In this document: piece by piece, positions 17,944-28,716 of the stretch
How positions within the stretch are numbered: position 1 is the first letter of the stretch
Layout of the letters: the number at the start of each line of letters is the position of its first letter
Assembly (NCBI GenBank): GCA_963705155.1
Contig: CAVPJC010000022.1
Location: 281,024-345,023, forward strand
DNA length: 64,000 nt
Source: CAVPJC01 sp963705155
Lineage (GTDB): Bacteria; Chloroflexota; Anaerolineae; Anaerolineales; UBA4823
Direction of reading: 5' to 3'
Program-made: the position numbers and the translations under genes
Notes under the pieces: generated by a model
What the model saw: only the letters and a program-made list of their open reading frames with translations
Told to the model about the DNA's origin: nothing
Databases searched by the model: none

Positions 17944-18675
17944 GTGGATAATTCCAAACATCCTTTCGATGAGCAGTATTTTTCCTCCGGCCCGTATGCC
18001 ACGGTGTCGTTTGCCCGTTACAGCCAGTACTGGTGGTCTAATCGTTACTACGCCAAACTGGCGCGCCGCTTCGGACCCAAAACGGGGCGGGTGCTGGAAT
18101 TGGGCTGCGGGTTGGGTCACCTGCTGGAATGGCTGGCTCCCCGCTACCACGTCACCGGTACGGATATCAATGAATGGGCCCTGGAACAGGCGCGCCGTAA
18201 CGTCCCGCAGGGGGAGTTTGCTCTGCTTTCCGCTGAAGAGCTCCACCCGCTGGCGGATGGCTCTTTCAACATTGTGATTGCCAAGCATGTGGTGGAGCAT
18301 TTGCCCAATCCGCAGCGCGCCGTGCAGGAAATCAGTCGTGTGCTGGCGAGCAGGGGCATCCTGATCCTGGCGACGCCCAACCTGGACTCGCCCATGCGCG
18401 GCTGGAAGAAGGAACGCTGGGTGGGTTACAAAGATCCCACTCACATCAGCCTCAAACCGCCCGCCGATTGGCTGGAGATGCTGCGCGGCAGCGGGTTGAA
18501 ACCCCGGCGTGTCTTCTCGGATGGCTTCTGGGATGCGCCCTACCTGCCCTGGATCCCCGCCCGGCTGCAAAAGCTGTTCTTCGGCGCGCCGGGGGGCTTG
18601 CAGGCAATTCTGGGATGGAGTATCATTCCTCTTCGTATGGGTGAAAGCCTGATCGTCATTGCGGAAAAATCCTGA
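17944..18675 (+). CDS. Class I SAM-dependent methyltransferase
   Basis: A 243-residue methyltransferase, paralogous in fold to the preceding gene but not closely alike. Motif I is VLELGCGLGHLLEWLA, post-I VTGTDINEWALEQA, motif II-III IVIAKHVVEHLPNPQRAVQE and ILATPNLDSPM. The segment WVGYKDPTHISLKPP is common in methyltransferases of polysaccharide clusters. GTG start after GGTGG. Its stop overlaps the ATG of the next gene by one base (TGATG), so it is cotranslated with the GT39 gene. Sugar or polyprenol methylation is a guess from context. Confidence 0.8.
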   Translation: MDNSKHPFDEQYFSSGPYATVSFARYSQYWWSNRYYAKLARRFGPKTGRVLELGCGLGHLLEWLAPRYHVTGTDINEWALEQARRNVPQGEFALLSAEELHPLADGSFNIVIAKHVVEHLPNPQRAVQEISRVLASRGILILATPNLDSPMRGWKKERWVGYKDPTHISLKPPADWLEMLRGSGLKPRRVFSDGFWDAPYLPWIPARLQKLFFGAPGGLQAILGWSIIPLRMGESLIVIAEKS

Positions 18676-20864
18676 TGGAAGAGCCAAGCGTACTGGATTA
18701 CGTGCTGGACAGGCTGGCATTCTGGCGCAAGCCGCGCATTCACCTGGCTGAGCAGGCGCCTGCCTCCCTGCCAGCCGAAGACATTGCCATACCCCCTGCA
18801 ATTGTTGAACCCGCTTTGCCGGCGGCACAGCCCGGGGCGCTGCCTATGCCAGCGCCCACCTCACACGTTGAAGAGCAGACGGTTGAAACCAGAACCTCCC
18901 TGCCCTGGCGCTCGCTGCTGGCGCTGGCGCTGGCGCTGGCGGCCCAGCTTTCTCTGGAACCTTCTGCACAGCGCACCTGGACGGCGGGCGCCATCCTGTA
19001 TGCGCTGGCGGGCGGTTTTCTGGTGCTGGCGGCGCTGCGCGGCGAATGGCAGGCGGCCCCCTACCGGCAACAGGAGCAAAAAACCGAGCTCTTTTCGGCC
19101 CGGACGGTGCCCTTCCTGGTAGGTTTGGTCCTGGCGACGGCGGCCCTGTACTATTTCAAAGACAACCTGTTCACCCGCCTCAACGTTTCTCTGCTGCTGC
19201 TGGCGCTGGCGTTTCTCATCTGGGCCTTCTGGCTGCCATCCGAGAATCGAACCTCCATCTGGAGCCGCATCAAGGCTTTCTTCAACCGTCCGTTTGGCGG
19301 GATCACCATCTCCGCCTGGTCACTGCTGGTGGTGGCTGCCGCCTTGCTGGTCATTTTCTTCCGCGCCTACCAGATTGACCGTGTGCCGCCTGAAATGGTG
19401 AGCGACCAGGCTGAGAAGCTGCTGGACGTGTGGGATGTGACCCACGGGCAAACCAGCATCTTCTTCCCGCGCAACACCGGGCGTGAGGCCCTGCAAATGT
19501 ACCTCACGGCCGCCATCCTGCTGCTTTTCAATACCGGCTATTCTTTCCTGAGCCTGAAGATCGGCACGGTGCTGGCGGGTCTGCTGACTTTGCCTTACAT
19601 CTACCTGCTGGGGAAGGAGGTGGGCAACCGGCGCATTGCGCTTCTGGCGCTACTCTTCGCCGGGGTGGCTTACTGGCCCAATGTGATTTCCCGCGTGGGG
19701 CTGCGCTTCCCGCTCTACCCGCTGTTTGTGGCCCCAACGTTGTATTATTTGATCCGCGGGCTGCGGACTGCCAACCGCAATGATTTCATCCTGGCAGGCC
19801 TGGCGCTGGGGATCGGTCTGCACGGCTACACCCCCATCCGCATCCTGCCCTTTGTGGTTCTGGCGGCGGTTGGCCTGTTTTTGCTTCATCGCCAGTCCCG
19901 GGGTATGCGCGGCCAGGCGCTGGCGGGACTGGTGCTACTGGGGTTCATGGCATTTGTCGTCTTTCTGCCGCTGCTGCGCTACGCCCTGGAAAACCCCGAG
20001 ATGTTCGCCTACCGCTCCTTCACCCGCCTGGGTTCGGTGGAGCGCCCGCTGCCAGGACCGGCCCTGGAGCTTTTTATGGGCAACCTGTGGCGGGCGGTGA
20101 CCATGTTCGCCTGGGATGATGGCGAGATCTGGGTCAATTCGATCACCCACCGCCCGGCCCTGGATACAGTCTCGGCAGCGCTTTTCTACCTGGGCGCTGC
20201 GCTGCTGTTTGTGCGCTATCTGCGCCAGCGGCACTGGTTGGATCTGTTTCTGCTGCTGTCTGTGCCGCTTTTGATGATGCCTTCCATACTTTCGCTGGCC
20301 TTTCCGGCGGAAAACCCGGCGCTCAACCGCATGGGCGGAGCCATCATCCCGGTGTTCATCACCCTGGCAATTGCCCTGGATGGGCTGCTGGAGGCACTGC
20401 GCAGGTGGCTGGGAGGCCGGTGGGGGGCAGCCGCGGCGGGCCTGGTGGGTTTAGTCCTGTTCTGGGCGGCAGCCAACCAGAATTATGACCTGGTCTTCCG
20501 GCAGTACCAGAATGTGTATTTACAGTCTTCCTGGAACACATCGGAGATGGGCGAAGTTATCCGCGATTTTGCGGCCTCGGTGGGCAGCCCCGACACGGCC
20601 TGGGTGGCGGCATACCCGTACTGGGTGGACACACGCCTGGTGGGCATGAACGCCGGTTTCCCTTTGAAGGATTACGCCATTTTCCCGGAGAATTTTGCCA
20701 GCACCCTGTCCGAGCCACGCGCCAAGCTCTTCCTGGTGAAACCAGAAGACAGCGCCGCCCTTGACGCCCTGCGCCAGCTTTATCCGCAGGGAGTTGTCAG
20801 CACCTACAACTCGGCGGTGGAAGGGCATGATTTTAATATTTTCTTCATTCCACCGCTGGAGTGA
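18675..20864 (+). CDS. GT39-type (PMT/ArnT-like) integral membrane glycosyltransferase
   Basis: A 729-residue multi-pass protein. Residues 1-75 are a cytoplasmic Pro/Ala-rich tail and then about a dozen membrane segments follow. The first large loop has the GT39-like acidic motif PPEMVSDQAEKLLDVWD, then PRNTGREALQMYLTAAIL and the SFLSLKIGTVLAGLLTLPYI helix. The C-terminal 150 residues form an extracytoplasmic domain. Such enzymes move a sugar from polyprenyl phosphate to proteins or lipids on the outer face of the membrane. The intact frame starts at ATG 18675, overlapping the preceding stop, and its own stop overlaps a possible GTG of the next gene. Confidence 0.82.
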   Translation: MEEPSVLDYVLDRLAFWRKPRIHLAEQAPASLPAEDIAIPPAIVEPALPAAQPGALPMPAPTSHVEEQTVETRTSLPWRSLLALALALAAQLSLEPSAQRTWTAGAILYALAGGFLVLAALRGEWQAAPYRQQEQKTELFSARTVPFLVGLVLATAALYYFKDNLFTRLNVSLLLLALAFLIWAFWLPSENRTSIWSRIKAFFNRPFGGITISAWSLLVVAAALLVIFFRAYQIDRVPPEMVSDQAEKLLDVWDVTHGQTSIFFPRNTGREALQMYLTAAILLLFNTGYSFLSLKIGTVLAGLLTLPYIYLLGKEVGNRRIALLALLFAGVAYWPNVISRVGLRFPLYPLFVAPTLYYLIRGLRTANRNDFILAGLALGIGLHGYTPIRILPFVVLAAVGLFLLHRQSRGMRGQALAGLVLLGFMAFVVFLPLLRYALENPEMFAYRSFTRLGSVERPLPGPALELFMGNLWRAVTMFAWDDGEIWVNSITHRPALDTVSAALFYLGAALLFVRYLRQRHWLDLFLLLSVPLLMMPSILSLAFPAENPALNRMGGAIIPVFITLAIALDGLLEALRRWLGGRWGAAAAGLVGLVLFWAAANQNYDLVFRQYQNVYLQSSWNTSEMGEVIRDFAASVGSPDTAWVAAYPYWVDTRLVGMNAGFPLKDYAIFPENFASTLSEPRAKLFLVKPEDSAALDALRQLYPQGVVSTYNSAVEGHDFNIFFIPPLE

Positions 20865-20887
20865 AACGGATTGCACGAATTCTACCT

Positions 20888-23800
20888 ATGACCAACGTTG
20901 AGCCCGCTCAGAAGAAACGCCGCAGCCTGATATTTGACCTGCTCCTGGTGTATGCCCTGCTTGCCGGGGCTTATTTTCGTTTTACCGGCATCGATTGGGG
21001 CGAATACCAGTATCTGCATCCCGATGAGCGCTTCCTGGTCTGGGTGGGTTCAGATATCACACCTCTGGTGTGCAAAGACGCCACCCTGACGGTGGAAGCG
21101 TGCCCGCAGGAATCCCGGCGCTGGATGAGCTTCAGCGAATACTTCGACACGGCCATTTCCACGCTCAACCCGGTCAACCGGGGACATGGGTTTTACGTGT
21201 ACGGCACGCTGCCCATGTTTATGACGCGCTTTGCCGTGGAGTGGATTTACGGCCATTCCGGCTTCAACGAGATGACCGATGTCGGCCGCCCGCTTTCGGC
21301 GCTGGCAGATTTGCTGACCGTGCTGCTGGTGTATCTGATTGCTGGCGCGTCTCTACGACCGGCGTGTGGGTGTGCTGGCGGCAGCCTTTTCGGCGGCGGT
21401 GGTGCTGCAAATCCAGCTCTCGCATTACTTCACCATGGATACGTTCGTAAACTTTTTCACCTACCTGGCGATTTATTTCGCGGTGCGCCTGGCAGGTGAA
21501 AAGTGGGCTGAACCTGCAGATCGTGCAGCCGCCGATCCAGAGCTGACTGGACTGCCCGGTGATGAACAGCAGGCTGTGATCGCAACCGGCCTGACGGCCG
21601 AAACACAAATCACCAGGGCTGATCGGGCTAAGGCTTTTATGATGCAGCCGTTCTTCTGGCTCAGCATCGCCTTTGGATTCGCCCTGGGCTGCGCCGTGGC
21701 CTCCAAGCTGAATGCCGCCCCGGTGGCAGCGATTTTACCGGCTGCCTTCGGCCTGGTCTTGATGCGGGCGCCCGCCGGGCAGCGCACGCAGAGGGCGACG
21801 CAGGTTTTTATCTACCTGATCCTGGCGGCGGTTGTGAGCATCCTGGTCTTTCGCCTGTTCCAGCCGTATGCCTTCAGCGGGCCGGGTTTCTTTGGATTGA
21901 AACCCAGCGAGCAGTGGGTGAGCAACATTCGTGAGCAGCGTGTCCAGGCCGCCGGCGATGTGGACTTCCCGCCCGCCCTGCAGTGGGCGCGCCGCCCGGT
22001 TTGGTTCTCGGGGCAAAACCTGGTGCTGTGGGGGCTTGGCCTGCCGCTGGGTTTGCTGGCCTGGGCGGGGTTCGTCTGGGCCGGCTGGCGTTTGCTGGCT
22101 GATAAGAGCGCTGAGAAAACGGAGTGGCGCCGCCATGCTTTGCTGTGGGGTTGGACCGGATTTTATTTCACCTGGCAGTCGCTGGCGTTTAACCCCACCA
22201 TGCGTTACCAGTTGCCGGTCTACCCGGCTCTGGCGATCTTTGCCGCCTGGGGGGTGGTTCAGTTGTGGGAGAGAGGCGCAGCCCGCCAGGCCTCGGCCTC
22301 TTCGAACGCTGGATCCTGGCTTGTCCTGCACCGCCTGGCGGCCCTGCTGGTGGGTGGCGCGGTGCTCCTGGCTACCTACGCCTGGGCCTATGCCTTTACC
22401 GGCATTTACACCCGCCCGATCACGCGGGTGGAAGCCTCGCGCTGGATCTACCAGAACCTGCCGGGCCCGCTCAACCTGAAAATCGAGACCGAACCGGGCA
22501 GCCTGAGCCAGCCGCTGCCCTATCCGGCCGGGTTGATCATCACGCCCTCCCAGCCTTACCTGGGCGTCTTCAGCCCCAACCGGGACGGCCTGCTGACTGC
22601 GGTGACCCTGGGTCACGCCCTGGATCAGGAAAGCAGACCCGAAACAAAAACGCTGGTGGTGCAGGTGGATCTTCCCGGCGATGATGTCGCGCCGGTGATT
22701 GCCACACTCGCCTCAGACTTTGGCGCCGCCGAAGATCCGCGCGGCGTTTCCTACACGTTCAACTTCGACCGCCCACTGGCGGTGGTCCAAGGAGCGCAAT
22801 ACCAGCTCACCCTGGCGCTGCTGTCTGAAAGCGGAGTGATCAGTCTTTCAGGGGCTGCGCCGGCCAATGAGAGCACCTGGGACGATGGCCTGCCGCTGCG
22901 CATGGATGGCTATGATGCCTACGGCGGCATCTACCAGCCCGGGTTGAACTTTGAGATGTACTGGGACGATAACGCCGAAAAGTACCAGCGCTTCATCACC
23001 ACACTGGACCAGGCAGACACTATCTTCATCTCCTCCAGCCGCCAGTGGGGCACCACCACACGCCTGCCCGAGCGCTACCCGCTCACGTCAGCTTATTACC
23101 GCAGCCTGTTGGGCTGCCCGCCGGAGCGTGCCATCGATTGGTGCTACAGCGTCGCCCAGGTGGGCAAGTTCAAGGGCGAGCTGGGGTTCGAGCTGGCAGC
23201 AGTTTTTGATTCGTCGCCACGCCTGGGGCCGCTGGTGTTCAACACCCAGTTTGCCGAAGAAGCTTTCACGGTTTATGATCATCCCAAAGTTTTTATTTTT
23301 CGCAAAACTCCCGATTATGACGCCGGCCGCGTGCGCCAAATTCTTGGAGCGGTGGATATCTCACAGGCCATGCACATCACCCCCAAGCGGGCCAGCTCGT
23401 ACCCCGGCAACCTGATGCTGCCTGCCGACCGTCTGGCAGAACAGCAAGCGGGCGGCAGTTGGAGCGACCTTTTCGATACCAGCGCCCTTTACAATCGCTT
23501 TCCTGCGCTGGCAGCGGTGCTCTGGTACTTCAGCGTGGGACTGCTGGGGCTGGCAGCATACCCGTTGGTGCGCCTGGCGCTGCCCGGCCTTGCCGACCGG
23601 GGTTACCCGCTGGCGCGCACCGCCGGGATGCTTCTGCTTTCCTGGATGGTGTGGATGGCCGGGTCCTTCAAAATTCCTTTCAGCCGGCTCACCATCAGCG
23701 CCGCGCTGCTGCTGATTCTGGCGGCGGGGCTGGCGGCCGCTTACCACCAGCGCGAGCAGCTGCGACATGAACTGCGCTCACGCAGCCGGTATTTTTGGAT

Positions 23801-25970
23801 GGTTGAGGGGCTCTTCCTGGCCTTTTTTGTCTTTGACCTGCTCATCCGCATAGGCAACCCCGATCTGTGGCATCCGTGGAAGGGCGGCGAAAAGCCGATG
23901 GATTTTGCTTACTTCAACGCCATTCTAAAATCCACAACTTTCCCGCCGTACGACCCCTGGTATGCTGGCGGTTATCTGAACTACTATTATTATGGTTTTG
24001 TCTTTGTGGGTGTGCTGGTCAAGTGGCTGGGGATTGTACCGGCGGTGGCCTACAACCTGATCCTGCCGACCGTTTTTGCCATGATCGGCCTGGGGGCTTT
24101 TTCCATCGCCTGGAACCTGGCCAGCCACCGGTTGAGGCCTGTGCAGGAGAACGACATGGCCGGCGCCGGGGTCAAAATTCACCGCTTCTGGGTTGGCTTC
24201 TCGGCAGCGCTTGGGGCGGCGGTGCTGGGAAACCTGGGCAGCGTGCGCATGATTTACCAGGGCTACCAGCGGCTGGCCGCGCCGGGCGGCGTCATCGAAG
24301 ACGGCAATTTGCTGGAGCGCTGGGGCTGGGCGCTCCAGGGGATGTTGAGCGTGATGCGCGGCGCAGCCTTGCCCTATGGCCTGGGCGATTGGTACTGGAA
24401 CCCCAGCCGGGCCATCCCGGCCCCGCAAGACGTGGAACCGATCACGGAGTTTCCATTCTTCACCGTATTGTATGGCGACCCGCACGCCCATTTGTTTGCC
24501 ATCCCCATCGCCCTGCTGGTGCTGGCCTGGGCGCTCTCCGTTGTATTGAACCGGGGCTGGCAGGGGCAGCGTTCGAAGGTGCAGGCGGCGGCCGGCTTTT
24601 TGCTGGGCGGGCTGGCGATTGGCGCCATGTACCCGGTCAACCTTTCGGATATCTACACCTATTTGCCCCTGGGGATCGTGGCGGTGGGGTATGCCCTGTG
24701 GCGCTATTACGACGCCAACCGCGCCGCCTGGCTGCCCGGCCTGCCGCCGCAGAGCAAACGCCTGCTGGTAACCCTGGCGGCGCTGGCCCTGCTGGTGCTG
24801 CTTTCGATCCTGCTGTATAAGCCGTATTCCGATTGGTACGGGCAGGGTTACACCAAAATCGATTTGTGGAAAGGCACACATACGCCCCTGGTCTCGTACC
24901 TGACTCATTGGGGGCTGTTCCTCTTCGTGATCGTATCCTGGATGGTCTGGGAGACGCGCGAGTGGATGGCGCCACCCCGCTCTCGTCGCTGCGCAGGCTG
25001 CTGCCGTACCGCGCTATGCTGTGGACAGTCGTGATGCTCCTGCTGGCGGTGGTTGCCGGCCTGATGATCCTGGGAGCCGGGATAGCCTGGTTTGTCCTCC
25101 CGCTGGCGGCCTGGGCAGGCGTTCTGCTGTTGCGCCCCGATTTGCCCGATTCCAAACGCTTCGTGCTTTTCCTGGTGGGCACCGGCCTGGTGTTGACCCT
25201 GATGGTGGAAGTGGTGGTGGTGGTGGGCGATATCGGCCGGATGAACACCGTCTTCAAGTTTTACCTGCAGGTGTGGACGTTGTTTGCCGTCAGCGCGGCG
25301 GCGTCCCTGGGCTGGCTGCTGCAGGCGCAGCCGGGCTGGTACCCGCGGGCACGCGCGGCCTGGCTGGCGATTCTGGGTGCGCTGGTCTTTGGCGCAGCTC
25401 TGTTCCCGCTGCTGGGCGGCATGGCCAAAATCAGAGACCGCATGGCAGAAGGACGCGCCTCACACCCTGGACGGCATGGCTTTTATGCAGTACGCTGAAT
25501 ATGCGGAGACCTGGGGCGTGATGGATTTGAGCCAGGATTATCGCGCCATCCGCTGGATGCAGGAGAACGTCAGCGGCTCGCCTGTGATCGTGGAAGCCAA
25601 CCTGCGCAACCTGTACCGCTGGGGCTCGCGCTTCAGCATCTACACCGGCCTGCCGGGCGTGGTGGGCTGGGAGTGGCACCAGCAGCAGCAGCGGGCGCTG
25701 CTCCCCGGCACCTGGGTGAGCGACCGCATCAACGAGATCAACAATTTCTACACCACCACCGACCTGCAGCAGGCACGCCAGTTTTTGGAAAAATACAATG
25801 TGCGTTATATTATTGTGGGGCAGCAGGAGCTGGGTAAATATAACAGCGAAGGGCCAGATGCCTTTCTGGCGCCCGAAGGATTGGCAAAGTTTGCGGCTTC
25901 CGAGGGCGCGTTGTGGCACGCGGTGTACCAGGACGCTGACACGATGATCTATGAAGTGATCCAACGCTAA
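20888..25970 (+). CDS. Giant GT39-DUF2298 (Chlor_Arch_YYY) fusion membrane protein, three frameshifts
   Basis: About 1,690 residues. The N-terminal half is a GT39/PMT-like transferase (FTGIDWGEYQYLHPDERFLVW with the catalytic-type Asp-Glu, and YFTMDTFVNFFTYLAIYFAV). The C-terminal half, from about 23500, is a DUF2298 domain with LNYYYYGFVFVGVLVKWLG, ITEFPFFTVLYGDPHAHLFA and NTVFKFYLQVWTLFAV. Frame changes near 21345, 24975 and 25450 are each bridged without loss. ATG 20888 is chosen, though an in-frame GTG at 20861 overlaps the previous stop. Roles proposed for the family are in glycan export or surface glycosylation, unproven. It is followed 8 bp later by a second DUF2298 gene. Confidence 0.82.
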
Positions 25971-25978
25971 GGGGACAC

Positions 25979-28716
25979 ATGCTCTCTGCTTTTCTGTGGT
26001 ATCTGATCCTGACCGTGCTGGGCTGGCTGGCGCTCCCGCTGGTTTACCGTCTGCTGCCGGCGCTGCCCGACCGCGGCTATACCTGGCGCGCACGCTGGGC
26101 CTGCTGTTGTGGGGGTATCTCTTCTGGCTGCTGGCCATGCTGGGTGTGCTGCGCAACGATCCTGGCGGCATTCTCCTGGCGCTGGGTATCCTGGTTGCCT
26201 TGAGCGGCCTGGCGCTGCGCGGCGGTGCAGCAGCAGAACTGGCGGATTGGCTGCGCCAGCGAGGCAGGTTGATCCTGGGTGTGGAGGCGCTTTTCCTGGC
26301 GGCTTTTGCGCTCATGCTGGTTGTGCGGGCTGCCAACCCGGAAATCCTGGGCACCGAAAAGCCGATGGAGCTGGGTTTTATCAACGCTATCCTGCACTCG
26401 CCCGTGTTCCCGCCGCACGATCCCTGGCTGTCTGGTTACGCCATCTCCTATTACTATTTTGGCTACGTGTTGGTAGCCATGCTGGCAATGCTGACCGGCA
26501 CAGCCGGCGGGGTGGCATTTAATCTGGGGATTTCACTCGTCTTTGCGCTCAGCGCCCTGGGTGTATACGGCCTGGTGTATAACCTGCTGGCAGCCCGGCG
26601 GCCTGCGGCAGGCCCCGCGCCCGGCAAAGGTTTTTCCTGGTTGGCGCTGCTCGGCCCGGCCTTTATCCTGGTGGTGAGCAACCTGGTGGGTTTTTTGGAG
26701 ATGCTGCATGCCCGCGGTTTGTTCTGGAGCCGGGGGGCGGATGGCGTGCTGGCATCGCCGTTGTGGAGGTGGCTGGATCTGCGCGAGCTTAGCCAGGCGC
26801 CTGCCGAGCCATTTGGCTGGCTGCCCACCCGCTACCTGTGGTGGTGGCGCGCCTCGCGCGTGGTGCAGGATTATGACTTTGCCGGAAACTGGAAGGAAGT
26901 GATTGACGAATTCCCGGTTTTCTCGTACATCCTTGCCGATTTGCACCCGCATGTGCTGGCTATGCCTTTTGCCTTTCTGGCGATCTCGCTGGCTTTGAAC
27001 CTGTTCCTGGGCGGCGGGCAGGGGCGGCTGGGCTGGCTGCAGCGCACAATCAATGTGGGTTTTCTGGCGTGGAGCGCGCTGACCGGGCTGTTGCTGGGCA
27101 TTCTGCTGGTGTGGGCGGGCGCGCCGGAAATGAACCTGCGCATCCTCTTGCCGGGGGTGGGGCTGATCCTGCTGGCGGGAATGATTTATGTGCTGATCCC
27201 CGAGCCCGCCCGCCGGTCTGGCTGGCGCATGCTGACACGCAGCGACGTGGGTGAGCTGGAGATCGGCGGAACTCTGGCGGTCAGCCCAGCGGCTTTCCTG
27301 CTGGCTGCAGTCGTGTTTGGCGGTACGGCGTTCCTCAACATCTGGGATTTCCCGTTTTTTGTGGCATTATTTGCCGGAGCGTATGCAGTCCGGCAGTTAA
27401 AAATCGGCAGCCCGGTATTTGGCAGGCTGCTGGGAGATTTCTTCGCCATGAGCGTTTCCTTGCTCCTGGCTGGTCTGCTGGCGTACCTGCCGTTTTACCT
27501 GGGTTTTCAATCACAGGCGGGCGGCATTCTGCCCAATATAATCTATCCAACGCGGGGCGCCCATCTGTGGGTGATGTTTGCCCCGCAGCTGCTGGTAATC
27601 CTGGCTTTTTTGTGGTATCTGGCCGTTTCAAGAGCCTCGGGATTTGCAGCCAACCGCCGCAAAATGGTCACGGGGTTGTTGGCTGCCCTGGGGTTCACCC
27701 TGTTTCTCTGGGTTTTATCGCTGCTGATGGGGGCGGTCATCGCCGGGCTGCCCGGCGGGCTGGGCGATTTATTCCTGAGCAGCGTGGCAGCGCCCGGCCT
27801 TTCTGCTCTGCTGGCTGAGGCCGTTGTGCGGCGTTTTGCCAATGCCGGGGGCTGGATCACCCTGGTGATCTTAATGGGTCTGGCGCTGGGTCTGCTGTTC
27901 AGCTATCGTTATCCTGACGCCAACGAAGAAACCGCTGCCGGAGAGACCTCCGCGCGCCAGCCAGCCGCTCCCCTGCCCGTGGAAATTTTTGTGCTGCTGG
28001 TCATTTTGCTGGGAGCTTTGCTGGTTTTGGGGCCGGAGTTTTTCTACCTGCGCGATCTTTTTGGCTGGCGGATCAATACAATCTTCAAATTTTATTACCA
28101 GGCCTGGCACCTGTGGGGTGTGGCCGCGGCTTTTGGCGCAGCGCTGATGCTGCGTGCGCTGCGCGGAAACCGGGGCGCCCTGTACGCCATCGGGCTGGTT
28201 CTTGTGCTGGCGGTCTCCTTCACCTATACCTTTCTGGGAGTGTGGACAAAAACCAACGGGTTCAAACCCGCCGCCGGCTGGACGCTGGATGGGACAGCTT
28301 ACCTGGATCGAGAACAACCCGACGAAATGCTGGCTGTTCGCTGGTTGAGCAGCGCCCCGCCGGGAGTGGTAGCTGAAGCGGTGGGCGGCAGTTATTCATC
28401 CTATGCTCGAGTTTCAGCTCTCAGCGGGCAGCCTGCCGTGCTGGGTTGGGATTTCCACGAGATGCAGTGGCGCGGCTCCGCTCGTGAGATTGGCTCACGT
28501 GGGCCAGATATCCAGCGCCTGTACTGCACACGCGATGAATTTGAGGCGCAGGAGATCATGCGCCAGTACGGCATCCGCTATGTTTACATCGGTCTCCTGG
28601 AGCGCAGCACATACACCCCCGAAGTCTGCCCGGGAGGGTTATCTGAGGCCAAGTTTATGCGTTTCCTCAGCCCTGTCTTTCAGCAAGGCACTGTGGTGAT
28701 CTATGCCGAACAATAA
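25979..28716 (+). CDS. DUF2298 (Chlor_Arch_YYY) membrane protein, one frameshift
   Basis: About 912 residues with some twenty membrane segments. It lacks the GT39 half of its neighbour and is a stand-alone DUF2298 protein. Diagnostic blocks are GYAISYYYFGYVLVAMLAML, EFPVFSYILADLHPHVLAMP, NIWDFPFFVALFAGAY and NTIFKFYYQAWHLWGVAAAF. The start ATG at 25979 (MLSAFLWYLILTVLGWLALP) is followed by one frame change near 26085, after PALPDRGYTW. The conserved Asp-Leu-His-Pro-His in the big loop suggests an acid/histidine active site. The role is unknown, and tandem DUF2298 genes beside GT39 genes suggest a common surface-glycan function. The stop overlaps the next ATG by 14 bp. Confidence 0.82.

Noticed and set aside
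21931..22684. Overlapping ORFs in other frames of the GT39-DUF2298 gene
   Set aside because: GC-rich codon shadows without domains. The main frame has continuous membrane helices and family motifs.
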